A DNA stretch of 53,002 nucleotides from a virus, in IMG/VR virus record IMGVR_UViG_3300007344_006392, positions 1-53,002 of that record. The stretch is one strand, 5' to 3'. The notes under the pieces are model-generated. The model ran no database searches, was not told where the DNA came from, and saw only the letters and a list, made by a program, of their open reading frames with translations. The position numbers and the translations under genes are program-made. Shown here piece by piece: positions 1-9,510 of this stretch; the stretch's first letter is position 1, and the number at the start of each line of letters is the position of its first letter.

Positions 1-1
1 A

Positions 2-3000
2 AATGCAGAAGAACAATTTGGTTATCAAGTAGAATTAAGAAAAAATATAAATGGTATACATCAATTGTATGTTAGTGCTCCTGGTATTGACGTAGGTCGT
101 GTTTATTTCTTTGAATTTGACGACGAATGGAAGTGGACGAGAAATAGAAGCTACAAAGGTGTGTTTGATGTAAATGAAAAATATAGAGAAAACGATATAG
201 TTTTCTACCAAGGTGCATTGTATCAAGCACTTGTTGAAAGAATTCCTCTAACAACTCCTGTTAATGATAAATTACCTACAGATACAAATAGTTGGATTGC
301 AGCACAAGATATAGAACACACCGGATATATTCCTAATAGATACCAAGAATTAGACGGTGACTCTGATACAGGCGAATCAAATTTTGGCATTAAATTTGAC
401 GTAAATGACAATGGAGATAAAATTGTTGTTGAGTCTGATGTAAGTAGTGTTAGAACTCTTAGTGTTTATAACAAACCAGTCGATAGATGGAAATATATAC
501 AAGAAATAAAAGCAGATACTACAAAAAGAGAAAGCTGGGGTGTAGACTTTGCTATCAATGACGACGGTGATCGTATTGCTGTAGCAGCACCATACAACGA
601 TGATATATCAAATGATGCTGGCACAGTATACCTGTATAAGCAGCAGTCAGATGATTTGTATACTCTGTCGCAAAATGTTAGAAGTCCTTATAAAGATAAA
701 AATGAAGCATTCGGAAGTGCAGTTGATTTTAGCGGTAATAAACTTGCAATTTGTGGTAAAAACAGTGATTTAGTTGAAGTTACAGGTTTTGATAACAATC
801 AATTAAAACTTGACAATGGTAACACAAGAATATCAAAAACTATACAAGATACAGGCAGAATTGTAGTATTCCAACTAATCAACAACACCTACGTTTACGG
901 AGAAGATATAGCATATAAAAGAGATACATCCAATCATGTGCTTGACGATTTTAAATTTAATCAAAATCATTTGTATTTGAATATGCCAACTATTACTGCC
1001 CTTGAAGCAGACAATCCAGCCACAGGAAATTCTAAATATGTAAATAGTGTTAACCAAGGATTGTTAGCTGATTTTAGTTTTACTAAAGGAAAAGATAGCT
1101 GGACTATTTTAACAAGTCAAGTTTCAAAACCAAAAATACAAGAACTACAACAGGTATTTTTGTATAGCGATGACAAAAAAGATATTATACAACGTTTAGA
1201 TGTTATAGATCCAAGACAAGGAAAAATTGCAGGTCCAGCAGAACAAGAAATTACATTTAAAACTTGGTATGATCCAGCAGTATATTCTTTTAGCACAGGC
1301 GAACAAGATGTTACAGTAGATGCATATTCAAACTGGACAGATAGATATGTTGGAAAACTATGGTGGGATATTAGCAAAGCAAGTTGGTTTGATCCTTATC
1401 AAGGTAACAGCAATTATAGAGCAGGTGTGTTCCATAAATTATTGCCTAACGCACAAATACAAGTTTGTGAATGGGTATCGTCAGATTTACTTCCAAGTGA
1501 ATGGGACGACTTAGCTGGCACAACTGAAGGTTATGCAAGAGGTGTAACTGGCACTACTCTATACGGTAGCGAAGTGTTTAGTAGCAAGCAAGTTTATGAT
1601 GCTATTAGAAAAAGATTTATAACAAAATATTTTTACTGGGTAAGAAATACGCAAATTGTTCCTAATGTTCCAGGGCGTATTTTAAGTTGTGAATCGGTAA
1701 CTAACTTAATCAGAGATCCTGCCTCAACAGGTTATAGATTTATTAGTATACTAGAAAATAACAAATTTGCAATGTATAACACTGCAAGTTTAATTGAAGG
1801 TCGAAATACAATACTACATTTTAGAAAAGAAAAAGATGTAGATTTGAATGTGCCTATACATTACGAGTATAATTTATTAACAGAAGGTTTAGATGTTTCT
1901 ATGCCAAGCAAAGACATAGAACAAAAATGGATTGATAGTTTAATTGGATATGATAACATAGGCAACTCAGTTCCAGATGAAAATTTACAAGTTGCTAAAA
2001 AATACGGATTGTTAAATATTCCAAGACAGAGTATGTTTGTAAATAGAATAGAAGCTGTAAAACAATTTGTTGATAGAGTCAACTCAGTATTTTTGAAAAA
2101 TATTATAGTAGATAATTATAATATAAGCAAATTATTATTAGTGGATCCAGCACCTTTATTGTCTTTAGGAAAACACGATGTTGCAGTTGATACTGTAAAT
2201 GATTTACAATTTGTAGGAACTGCAAAAAAGACACAAGCTGTTTTAACACCTGTGATTGTTGACGGTAAAATCACCGACGTAATTATTAATAATGCAGGCA
2301 ACGGATATAAAGTTGCTCCTGAAATTGAATTTGATGATGTCACAGGTAAAAATGCTGAATTTAAAGCAACAATAAACAGTAATGGACAAATTACAAGTGT
2401 TGAAATTAAAGAACAAGGTTTTGATTATTCGTCTAACACAATTTTAAAAGTAAGAGAATTCAGTGTATTAGTAAACGCAGATGAAACAATTGGCGGACGT
2501 TGGAGCATATATGTTTACAATCCTACTTCTAGAGAATGGAATAGAACAGACAACCAAAGTTTTGATACAACCAAGTATTGGAATTATGCTGATTATTACG
2601 CTACTGGTTATTCAATAAACACAATAATTAACCAAACAATAGAATCTAGTTATGAATTATTCGGATTAGATAATACAATAGGTGATGTTGTTAAAATAAA
2701 AAATATTGGAACAGGCGGCTGGCTTCTGTTAGAAAAAATAGACAACCAAGACACTGAAGATTATACAATTAATTACAAAACTGTAGGCAGACAAAATGGC
2801 ACAATTCAATTGTCTAGCTTAATTTATAATTATTCAACAGAAACTACTGGTTATGATGCTGGTGTATATGATATAGCATTTTATGATAGAGAACCAGTTA
2901 ATGAATTAAGAAATATATTAAATGCTATTAAAACTGATATTTTTATTGGCGAATTGGCTGTAGAATACAATAAACTATTTTTTGCAAGTGTAAGATATGC

Positions 3001-6000
3001 ACTATCTGAACAGGAAAATGTTGATTGGGTATTTAAATCAAGTTTCTTAAGAGCAAAACATAATGTTGGAGAATTGGAACAAAAAGTTGCATATCAAAAT
3101 GACAATCTTGAAAATTATCAAGATTATATCAACGAAGTTAAGCCTTATAAAACTAGTGTTAGAGAATACATAAGTTCATACGAAAAAATTGAACCTACCA
3201 ATAGTTTGATATCTGACTTTGATTTACCACCTAGCTACATTGGAGGAAATATTACTCCTAGTGTTGCTAAATTTTCAAACAATGAAGTTACAGATTTGTG
3301 GCAAAAATATTTTACGTATCCATACAAAAATTGGGTAGATAACAATACATACGAAATAGTTAGTATTGAAGTTTTAGACGGAGGCAGTGGGTTTAACAAT
3401 ACACCAGATGTTACTATTAGTGGAAATAGTGGAGCAACTGCGAGAGCATATATTGCTAAAGGCAAAGTTAAATCAATTGAAATACTTAAAAAAGGCAACA
3501 GAGTGTTATCTGCTCCTACTGTAACAGTAAGTGGCAATCAAGATCCAGACGGTAGTCCAGTAAAAGCAAGTGTAATTATTGGTAATCCTTTGGTAAGAAG
3601 CACACACATGACTGTAAAATTTGACAGAGTTAGTGGTAAAAAATATTTTGAGACTATTGACCAAAAAGAAAACTTTTTAGGAACAGGCGCAAAACAAAAA
3701 TTCCAATTGTTGTGGCCAATGAATGTAAAGACAGATACATTTAGTGTCACAGTAAATGGTGTTGAGATGTTGAAAAGCGAATATCAAGTTGGCAATGATC
3801 TTGATACTACAAAAGGTTATGATAGGTATTTTGGGTATATTAATTTTGTAAAAGATCCTGCAATCGATGATGTGATTGTTGTAAATTACAAAAAAGCAAC
3901 CAGTCTGCTTCATGCTGCCGACAGAGTGTTGTATGAATACAATCCTACTACAGGTATGCCTGGCAAAGAATTAAGTCAAGTAATGCAAGGTGTTGAATAC
4001 GAAGGTGCATTATACGATAGTTTTGGTTTTGGTAATGAACAAGGATTTGGCGCCGGCGGATTTAGTGATTTGCCTTGGGACACTTTTGATAACACATTTA
4101 GTGACGAAGTAATTAAATTAGATGGTAGCACTGCTACAATCACACTTTCAAAACCTCTAGAAAATGGAGTAAATTACAACATATATCTAAACGGCGTAAG
4201 GTTAGACGACCCTGCATATGATGGCAGCACTGCTACAGCCAACAAAAATGCTGTAATGGCTACAATTGTAGGCGACGGTGAGCAAATTGAAATAGATATA
4301 CAAGGTATATTTACTACAACAGATGGTGATGAAGTAATTATTAGAAAAGAAGAAAGTGACGGATCTCTATCTCCTGTAAGCACAAATTTTGACACCAGTT
4401 TGTCAGGCGGCGCTCTTGATAAAACTACTGCCACAGGCATACCAAGTGGAGAAATTGTAGTAGACGGCGATGAATTCTTTTCAGCAACCAACAGCAAAGG
4501 TCCTGAAGAACTTGTTCCTGGCACAGTTACAGATACACTTGATTTACAAGTATATACAAGACCTAATAACGGATTAGCAAACATTGCTGTTGCTAATTAT
4601 ATCTATGATGGATCTACAAGAGAGTTTGAGTTTCCTGAAAAACCATTTGGAGAAACAAATGTTGTTGTAATGGTTAATCAAAAAGTTTTAAGAGAAGATG
4701 TATTTTATTCAGATTATGATTTAAATGCAGTGTTTATTGATAGCGATGAAAATATAGAAACTGGCGATAGTATTACTGTTATGACATTTGGATCCAACGG
4801 TAACAATTTAATTGATTCTAAAACAATACAACTCAACTCTTATGATATTGCAAATCAACCAGTTGGCGAAAATTGGAGATTTGTAACAGCAGCTGACTTC
4901 AGCAGTGATGCTAGTGCAATTGTTGTTATGAACGGCCGTGTTGCAACAGAAGGTAGCGACTATTTCTTAAACATTAGCGATAGCACAACAGAAGCAGCAA
5001 ACAAAATTACAATCGAATTTCCAGGCGGTCGTGTGAGACTTGGAGAAAATAACATTATACAATATGCTGTGTATGATACAAATATTGTAAGTTATAGCCT
5101 AGTATACCAAGATATAACATGGAATCAAACATTAGGAAATTATTGGAACTTTACCAATACGCCTACACCATTTAATGTAAAACCTTTAGGTCATAATTTG
5201 ATCGTTTTTGGTGACGATGAAATATTAGATCCTGGTTACAGTATCAGATATACTACAACAACTGATAGAGTATACGATTTAGATAGCTGGGCATTTTCAG
5301 ACTTGACACAAATTAATAGTCGTGACATTTTAGTATATGCAGACGATGTAAGAGTTGACAGACAATATTGGACATGGGATCAAACAAGTGCAAGAATTAC
5401 AATATTGTCAAATACCATAGCACCAGCAGGAACAAAACTAGATATCTATGTAATCAATAATGCAGATTATTACTTTATTGATACACAAATAGAATTTACA
5501 GAGGTAGATGGTAGCACAACAATTAATATGGAGCCGTTAGTAACAGTAGGCCAGCCGTTAAAATTAGTTAGCACAGCCTCTTCTACTGTTTTTAATCCGA
5601 TTGTAAAATCAGTATCAAATAACGTAGTTGTTGTTGAAGGAATGGCAAGACAAATTAGAGATGAATTTGTTGCAGACGAAGATTTTTGGGTAACAAACGA
5701 TTCTACGCAAATGAAAATTGCAAATATAGAATTTATAGAAAGCGACAGTATAAGTATAGATCCAGACAAATACAATGGGGCATTTACAACTTATAGAGTA
5801 ATGCATTTTAGTAATCATGATGTTAACAAATTTAGAAGATACAGTTATGACGTTTTAACTGACACTGTAGTAAATGAATTTACTTCTGAATATACCAGAC
5901 GTAATTTATTAACAAGTGGTATTGTCGAACTTGATAGTCAAGCAGCTGGAGCGCAATATGTATGGGTAGTAAAAAATAAAAAATTACTACGTCCTTTGAT

Positions 6001-6814
6001 TGATTACGAAGTAATGGAAGAACTTGATGCAGTAAGATTAAACGAAATTCCTGCTGCTAATGATAAAATACAAGTTTTACATTGGACTAATGCAGTATCA
6101 GGTAAGCGTTTTGGTTTTAGAATATTTAGAGACATGCTTGGTAGAACACATTACAAGCGGTTAAACCAAGAAAACTCTTACGTATTAGCAAAAGATTTGC
6201 AAGTATATGACAACTCTATTCTACTTGATGATGCAACTGGAATACAGAAACCAAACACACTTAAAAACCTGCCAGGTATACTTTGGATTGATGGCGAACG
6301 TATTGAATATTTTTCAGTCCAAGGAAATACATTATCTCAATTGCGCAGAGGAACATTAGGAACAGGTGTTAAGAGTTTGCACAAAGCAGGCGATAGAGCA
6401 TTTGGTCAAGGTCCAGGAGAAACAATTGACTACCAAGACACATATGATGTATATAGAGATTTTGCAGATGGTTCGAGTCAAATTGTAGATCTTGGATTTA
6501 CATTTGATAACATAAACGAAATTGAGGTGTTTGTTGGTGGTAAAAAGTTAAGTAAAGTTGATGTTAATGTTTACAACAACACTATAGCACAAGACAGCAC
6601 CGAAGGCGATCAAGTTAAAGCACAAGAGTTTACAGTAGTAGATGTATCAGGAGAAAAACGTATAAACTTTACTACAACTCCTGCTGTAAACACAGAAATA
6701 AGAGTAGTGAAAAGAACTGGAAGAAGATGGATTCAACCAAATGAAACACTTAGAACCAGTTCTTCACCAATAGCAAAATTTATTCGCGGAGCAACAATTG
6801 AGCTACCTAAATAA
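2..6814 (+). CDS. Giant virion structural protein, 5'-truncated by window
   Basis: The reading frame is open from base 2, so the true start lies upstream; the TTG at 65 is only an internal codon. About 2270 residues are visible. Near the N-terminus a stretch with aromatic and Gly/Asp spacing (around nt 150-240, WKW..Y.G.F followed by NDIVFYQGALYQA) resembles a CBM5/12-type carbohydrate-binding module. It is followed by three beta-propeller-like repeats (FGIKFDVNDNGDKIVV, then WGVDFAINDDGDRIAVAAP, then FGSAVDFSGNKLAICG). Further on are paired Gly-rich beta repeats near 2263-2454 and 3353-3580, and many fibre-like beta segments. No enzyme motif was seen. The size, the lack of cysteine-rich motifs and the position directly before tail-fibre genes fit a tail or baseplate-associated adhesin of T4-like marine phages. 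The exact structural role is unknown. Confidence 0.8.
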   Translation, partial: NAEEQFGYQVELRKNINGIHQLYVSAPGIDVGRVYFFEFDDEWKWTRNRSYKGVFDVNEKYRENDIVFYQGALYQALVERIPLTTPVNDKLPTDTNSWIAAQDIEHTGYIPNRYQELDGDSDTGESNFGIKFDVNDNGDKIVVESDVSSVRTLSVYNKPVDRWKYIQEIKADTTKRESWGVDFAINDDGDRIAVAAPYNDDISNDAGTVYLYKQQSDDLYTLSQNVRSPYKDKNEAFGSAVDFSGNKLAICGKNSDLVEVTGFDNNQLKLDNGNTRISKTIQDTGRIVVFQLINNTYVYGEDIAYKRDTSNHVLDDFKFNQNHLYLNMPTITALEADNPATGNSKYVNSVNQGLLADFSFTKGKDSWTILTSQVSKPKIQELQQVFLYSDDKKDIIQRLDVIDPRQGKIAGPAEQEITFKTWYDPAVYSFSTGEQDVTVDAYSNWTDRYVGKLWWDISKASWFDPYQGNSNYRAGVFHKLLPNAQIQVCEWVSSDLLPSEWDDLAGTTEGYARGVTGTTLYGSEVFSSKQVYDAIRKRFITKYFYWVRNTQIVPNVPGRILSCESVTNLIRDPASTGYRFISILENNKFAMYNTASLIEGRNTILHFRKEKDVDLNVPIHYEYNLLTEGLDVSMPSKDIEQKWIDSLIGYDNIGNSVPDENLQVAKKYGLLNIPRQSMFVNRIEAVKQFVDRVNSVFLKNIIVDNYNISKLLLVDPAPLLSLGKHDVAVDTVNDLQFVGTAKKTQAVLTPVIVDGKITDVIINNAGNGYKVAPEIEFDDVTGKNAEFKATINSNGQITSVEIKEQGFDYSSNTILKVREFSVLVNADETIGGRWSIYVYNPTSREWNRTDNQSFDTTKYWNYADYYATGYSINTIINQTIESSYELFGLDNTIGDVVKIKNIGTGGWLLLEKIDNQDTEDYTINYKTVGRQNGTIQLSSLIYNYSTETTGYDAGVYDIAFYDREPVNELRNILNAIKTDIFIGELAVEYNKLFFASVRYALSEQENVDWVFKSSFLRAKHNVGELEQKVAYQNDNLENYQDYINEVKPYKTSVREYISSYEKIEPTNSLISDFDLPPSYIGGNITPSVAKFSNNEVTDLWQKYFTYPYKNWVDNNTYEIVSIEVLDGGSGFNNTPDVTISGNSGATARAYIAKGKVKSIEILKKGNRVLSAPTVTVSGNQDPDGSPVKASVIIGNPLVRSTHMTVKFDRVSGKKYFETIDQKENFLGTGAKQKFQLLWPMNVKTDTFSVTVNGVEMLKSEYQVGNDLDTTKGYDRYFGYINFVKDPAIDDVIVVNYKKATSLLHAADRVLYEYNPTTGMPGKELSQVMQGVEYEGALYDSFGFGNEQGFGAGGFSDLPWDTFDNTFSDEVIKLDGSTATITLSKPLENGVNYNIYLNGVRLDDPAYDGSTATANKNAVMATIVGDGEQIEIDIQGIFTTTDGDEVIIRKEESDGSLSPVSTNFDTSLSGGALDKTTATGIPSGEIVVDGDEFFSATNSKGPEELVPGTVTDTLDLQVYTRPNNGLANIAVANYIYDGSTREFEFPEKPFGETNVVVMVNQKVLREDVFYSDYDLNAVFIDSDENIETGDSITVMTFGSNGNNLIDSKTIQLNSYDIANQPVGENWRFVTAADFSSDASAIVVMNGRVATEGSDYFLNISDSTTEAANKITIEFPGGRVRLGENNIIQYAVYDTNIVSYSLVYQDITWNQTLGNYWNFTNTPTPFNVKPLGHNLIVFGDDEILDPGYSIRYTTTTDRVYDLDSWAFSDLTQINSRDILVYADDVRVDRQYWTWDQTSARITILSNTIAPAGTKLDIYVINNADYYFIDTQIEFTEVDGSTTINMEPLVTVGQPLKLVSTASSTVFNPIVKSVSNNVVVVEGMARQIRDEFVADEDFWVTNDSTQMKIANIEFIESDSISIDPDKYNGAFTTYRVMHFSNHDVNKFRRYSYDVLTDTVVNEFTSEYTRRNLLTSGIVELDSQAAGAQYVWVVKNKKLLRPLIDYEVMEELDAVRLNEIPAANDKIQVLHWTNAVSGKRFGFRIFRDMLGRTHYKRLNQENSYVLAKDLQVYDNSILLDDATGIQKPNTLKNLPGILWIDGERIEYFSVQGNTLSQLRRGTLGTGVKSLHKAGDRAFGQGPGETIDYQDTYDVYRDFADGSSQIVDLGFTFDNINEIEVFVGGKKLSKVDVNVYNNTIAQDSTEGDQVKAQEFTVVDVSGEKRINFTTTPAVNTEIRVVKRTGRRWIQPNETLRTSSSPIAKFIRGATIELPK
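2263..3580 (+). repeat. Dispersed ~40-residue Gly-rich beta repeats in giant protein
   Basis: Two pairs of similar protein repeats lie at roughly 2263-2454 and 3353-3580. Each unit has the pattern (V/I)xS(V/I)E(I/V)xxxGxG(Y/F)xxxP(D/E)(V/I)x(I/F), for example VIINNAGNGYKVAPEIEF and EVLDGGSGFNNTPDVTIS. The second member of each pair is more degenerate. The intervening sequence between the pairs is not repeated. Repeats of this kind are common in phage fibre and adhesin proteins. Confidence 0.6.
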
Positions 6815-6817
6815 ATA
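6810..6817 (+). promoter_or_regulatory. Probable late promoter octamer AATAAATA
   Basis: AATAAATA matches 7 of 8 positions of the T4 late promoter box TATAAATA. It overlaps the stop codon of the upstream gene and lies 18 nt before the ATG at 6836, with a weak AAGG ribosome site in between. Confidence 0.45.
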
Positions 6818-6835
6818 CAGTATAAGGTAAAAAAG

Positions 6836-7444
6836 ATGACACAGTTTAATGATCTAAATGGAATACATGTTGAAGGACACATAAAAATTTCTGACCCTGA
6901 TAGCGGCGAAATTTATGTGAACAAACGCAATGCTATTCATTATGAAAATATGAGTATTGCATTAGCAGAAAGTCTTGCTAACCAAGGCGAAGGCTTTGTT
7001 TATGAAATGAGTTTTGGCAACGGTGGAACCAGTGTTGATCCAACAGGTATTGTGACATACTTAACACCAAACAGCACAGGCACAAACAGCAGTTTGTATA
7101 ATCAAACATTTACAAAAGTAGTTGATGAACGCAGTGTTAACAACACTGATCCAGCGAGAAACAAAACTGAAATTAGACATGTTAGTGGGACAAATTATAC
7201 TGATATATTAGTTAGATGCTTGTTAGACTACGGAGAACCTTCAGGACAAGATGCGTTTGATACTGCTGGCAGCAATGACAGTTTATATGTATTTGATGAA
7301 TTAGGTTTACGTAGTTATAGTGCAAGCGGAACTGGAAGATTGATTACACATGTTATATTCCATCCAGTGCAAAAAAGTTTAAACCGTTTGATACAAGTAG
7401 ATTATACTGTAAGAATTCAAAGTTTAAGCGGAATTGAGGGGTAA
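6836..7444 (+). CDS. Conserved virion structural protein
   Basis: 202 residues. The N-terminal segment, with IKISDPDSGEIYVNKRNAIH and a following MSIALAESLANQGEG, is a signature I associate with a conserved structural protein found next to tail-fibre genes in marine T4-like phages. It is rich in Thr, Asn and Ser and has no cysteine cluster, signal peptide or membrane segment. It sits 21 nt after the giant structural gene and 2 nt before the tail-collar fibre gene, so it is almost certainly cotranscribed with them late in infection. Its precise place in the virion (baseplate or fibre attachment) cannot be told from sequence alone. Confidence 0.7.
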   Translation: MTQFNDLNGIHVEGHIKISDPDSGEIYVNKRNAIHYENMSIALAESLANQGEGFVYEMSFGNGGTSVDPTGIVTYLTPNSTGTNSSLYNQTFTKVVDERSVNNTDPARNKTEIRHVSGTNYTDILVRCLLDYGEPSGQDAFDTAGSNDSLYVFDELGLRSYSASGTGRLITHVIFHPVQKSLNRLIQVDYTVRIQSLSGIEG

Positions 7445-7446
7445 TC

Positions 7447-9510
7447 ATGGCAGACTATACCATAAACTTTACAGATTTAATTAATAAAGGTTCTCTCACA
7501 GTTGAAGAAAATGGCCTAAATTCTACAGATACAAGTTTAAAATTAGTAGGGCAGAATCTGTCTGGTTATGGTGCTTATATCAATGAAAACTTTTTGCATC
7601 TTTTAGAAAATTTTGCAAATACTACTGCACCTAGTAGTCCTGTAGAAGGACAACTTTGGTATGATACAACCGCAGGCGTTGATCAGCTGAAAGTATACGA
7701 TGGTGCAGCATGGGTAGCAGCAGGCGGCATCAAAAAAGCAGCCTCACAACCAGAAGCAAGTGCAAGTATACTTGGCGACATCTGGGTAGATACAGCAAAT
7801 TTACAAGCATACATTTACAGTGGTAGTGGCTGGGTTTTAATTGGTCCAGATTATAGTGAGTCTACTGCAACAGGTGCAAAAATTGAAACCCTCATTGGCA
7901 CAAGCACACTGCTTGGCACTGATACAAATCACACAGTATTGATTAATTATGTAAACAATAATATTATTGCAGTTTATAGTTATGTTGAATTTACACCAAA
8001 AGCCAAGGTTACAGGATTTCCTACAGGTTATGTGATGAAGCCTGGTGTTAATATTCCAACAGAATCAATATTTAGTGGTGCAAAAGCAAAATATTACGGC
8101 ACAAGTGAAAAAGCCGAAGCATTAGTTGATGCTAGTGGTAATAACAGTTTAGTCTACGGAGATATTGCGAGATTAGATGTAATAAATAGATTTACAAAAG
8201 AACAACGAATCTCTAGCAATGCTGGATTAACCATTGGCGAAAATGGCATATTAACAGCCAGCGTGACCGGATCGTCTATTACAATCAGAAACAAAGCTAC
8301 AGACGGATCTATTAATTTTAACACAAATAACAGCGGAGCAAATCAAACATCTCTGTATATTGCATCTGACGGCAAACACGGAATTTTAAACACATCTCCT
8401 GAAGAAGCACTTGATGTAACAGGAAATATAAAAGCAACAAAGATTATTTCAACTAGCACGTTGAATAGTAGTAACACAACAGACGGAGCAATTAACACCG
8501 CAGGCGGAGTTGGTATTTCTAAAGATATCAATGTTGGCGGAGATGCTTACTTCAACCTAAATGATACTAATAACACTGGTTCAATTTATGCTAATAATAT
8601 ACAACCTTATACAAATTTAGCCAATAGTATTGGATTACCTAATTTAAAATATGCACATGTATATGCAAATACTTTTCACGGAAATTTAGAAGGAAATGTA
8701 ACAGGAAATGTAAGCGGCAGTGCTCAATCAGCAGGCAAACTGTCAAGTCCTACAACATTCCAATTTAACAGCGCCGGAGATGTAACTGCAACAGGAAGTG
8801 TGCAATTTGACGGACAAGTAGGCGGCACAACCAAAGAGTGGACACTTAATATAGATCCAAACTTCCTTACAAATCAAACTGCAATTTCAGTAGCAGTGGC
8901 ACCAACAGATCAATTTTTAGTGTATAATTCAGAAGGTTTGCGCAAAATGACGCAAGCACAAATTGTCAGCACTATTCCAGTGTTTGCGTTGGGAATGATT
9001 ATGCCCTATGCAGGAACAATAGCACCAACTGGTTGGGAGTTATGTCACGGACAAGAATTAGCTAGAGGCGGCGATTATGAACCTTTATATGCTATTATAG
9101 GTAATTTATACGGAACACCGAGCACGCCAGACTTTTTTGTTTTACCTGATTTTAGAGGTAGACATTTACTAGGACACTTAGGTGCAGCTACAAGCGGAAA
9201 CAGGGTTTTGAATGATGCTGCTGCTAATACAGTAGGTTTAACAGGTGGTAGCGAATCTCACAATATCACACAAGCCCAATTACCAGATCACACACATAGT
9301 ATGCAAGGCGATAATGGCGAGCAATACTATGGAGTAACAAACGTAACAGGTGGCACAGATACAGGTGCAAGTTCTCAAAATATTACAGGAACAACAACAG
9401 GCACAGGAATTGATAGGACAGGATCAATGAATGATATACAAAATACACCATATTATCATACCAGTCCATATACAACAGTTGAGTTTATTATCTACACAGG
9501 AGGTTCTTAA
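7447..9510 (+). CDS. Tail fibre protein with tail-collar domain
   Basis: 687 residues. Residues about 1-90 form the N-terminal module shared with the next two genes (markers: LVGQNLSGYGAYINENF, then LLENFA, GQLWYDT, LKVYDG). The middle is low-complexity beta-rich fibre sequence. The C-terminal part holds a phage tail collar domain: MIMPYAGTIAPTGWELCHG, then LYGTPSTPDFFVLPDFRGR, then a His/Thr/Gly-rich end with TQAQLPDHTHSMQG, typical of short tail fibre tips that bind receptors or metal ions. It overlaps the next gene by 1 nt. The likely role is a receptor-binding fibre or fibre-tip component, assembled late with the rest of this operon. Confidence 0.85.
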   Translation: MADYTINFTDLINKGSLTVEENGLNSTDTSLKLVGQNLSGYGAYINENFLHLLENFANTTAPSSPVEGQLWYDTTAGVDQLKVYDGAAWVAAGGIKKAASQPEASASILGDIWVDTANLQAYIYSGSGWVLIGPDYSESTATGAKIETLIGTSTLLGTDTNHTVLINYVNNNIIAVYSYVEFTPKAKVTGFPTGYVMKPGVNIPTESIFSGAKAKYYGTSEKAEALVDASGNNSLVYGDIARLDVINRFTKEQRISSNAGLTIGENGILTASVTGSSITIRNKATDGSINFNTNNSGANQTSLYIASDGKHGILNTSPEEALDVTGNIKATKIISTSTLNSSNTTDGAINTAGGVGISKDINVGGDAYFNLNDTNNTGSIYANNIQPYTNLANSIGLPNLKYAHVYANTFHGNLEGNVTGNVSGSAQSAGKLSSPTTFQFNSAGDVTATGSVQFDGQVGGTTKEWTLNIDPNFLTNQTAISVAVAPTDQFLVYNSEGLRKMTQAQIVSTIPVFALGMIMPYAGTIAPTGWELCHGQELARGGDYEPLYAIIGNLYGTPSTPDFFVLPDFRGRHLLGHLGAATSGNRVLNDAAANTVGLTGGSESHNITQAQLPDHTHSMQGDNGEQYYGVTNVTGGTDTGASSQNITGTTTGTGIDRTGSMNDIQNTPYYHTSPYTTVEFIIYTGGS

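Noticed and set aside
65-67. TTG as start of the giant structural gene
   Set aside because: The frame is open to the window edge with fitting sequence upstream; the true start is outside.
4174-4584. 136-codon open frame on the - strand
   Set aside because: Lies entirely inside the giant structural gene, has no ribosome site and no recognisable features; shadow frame.
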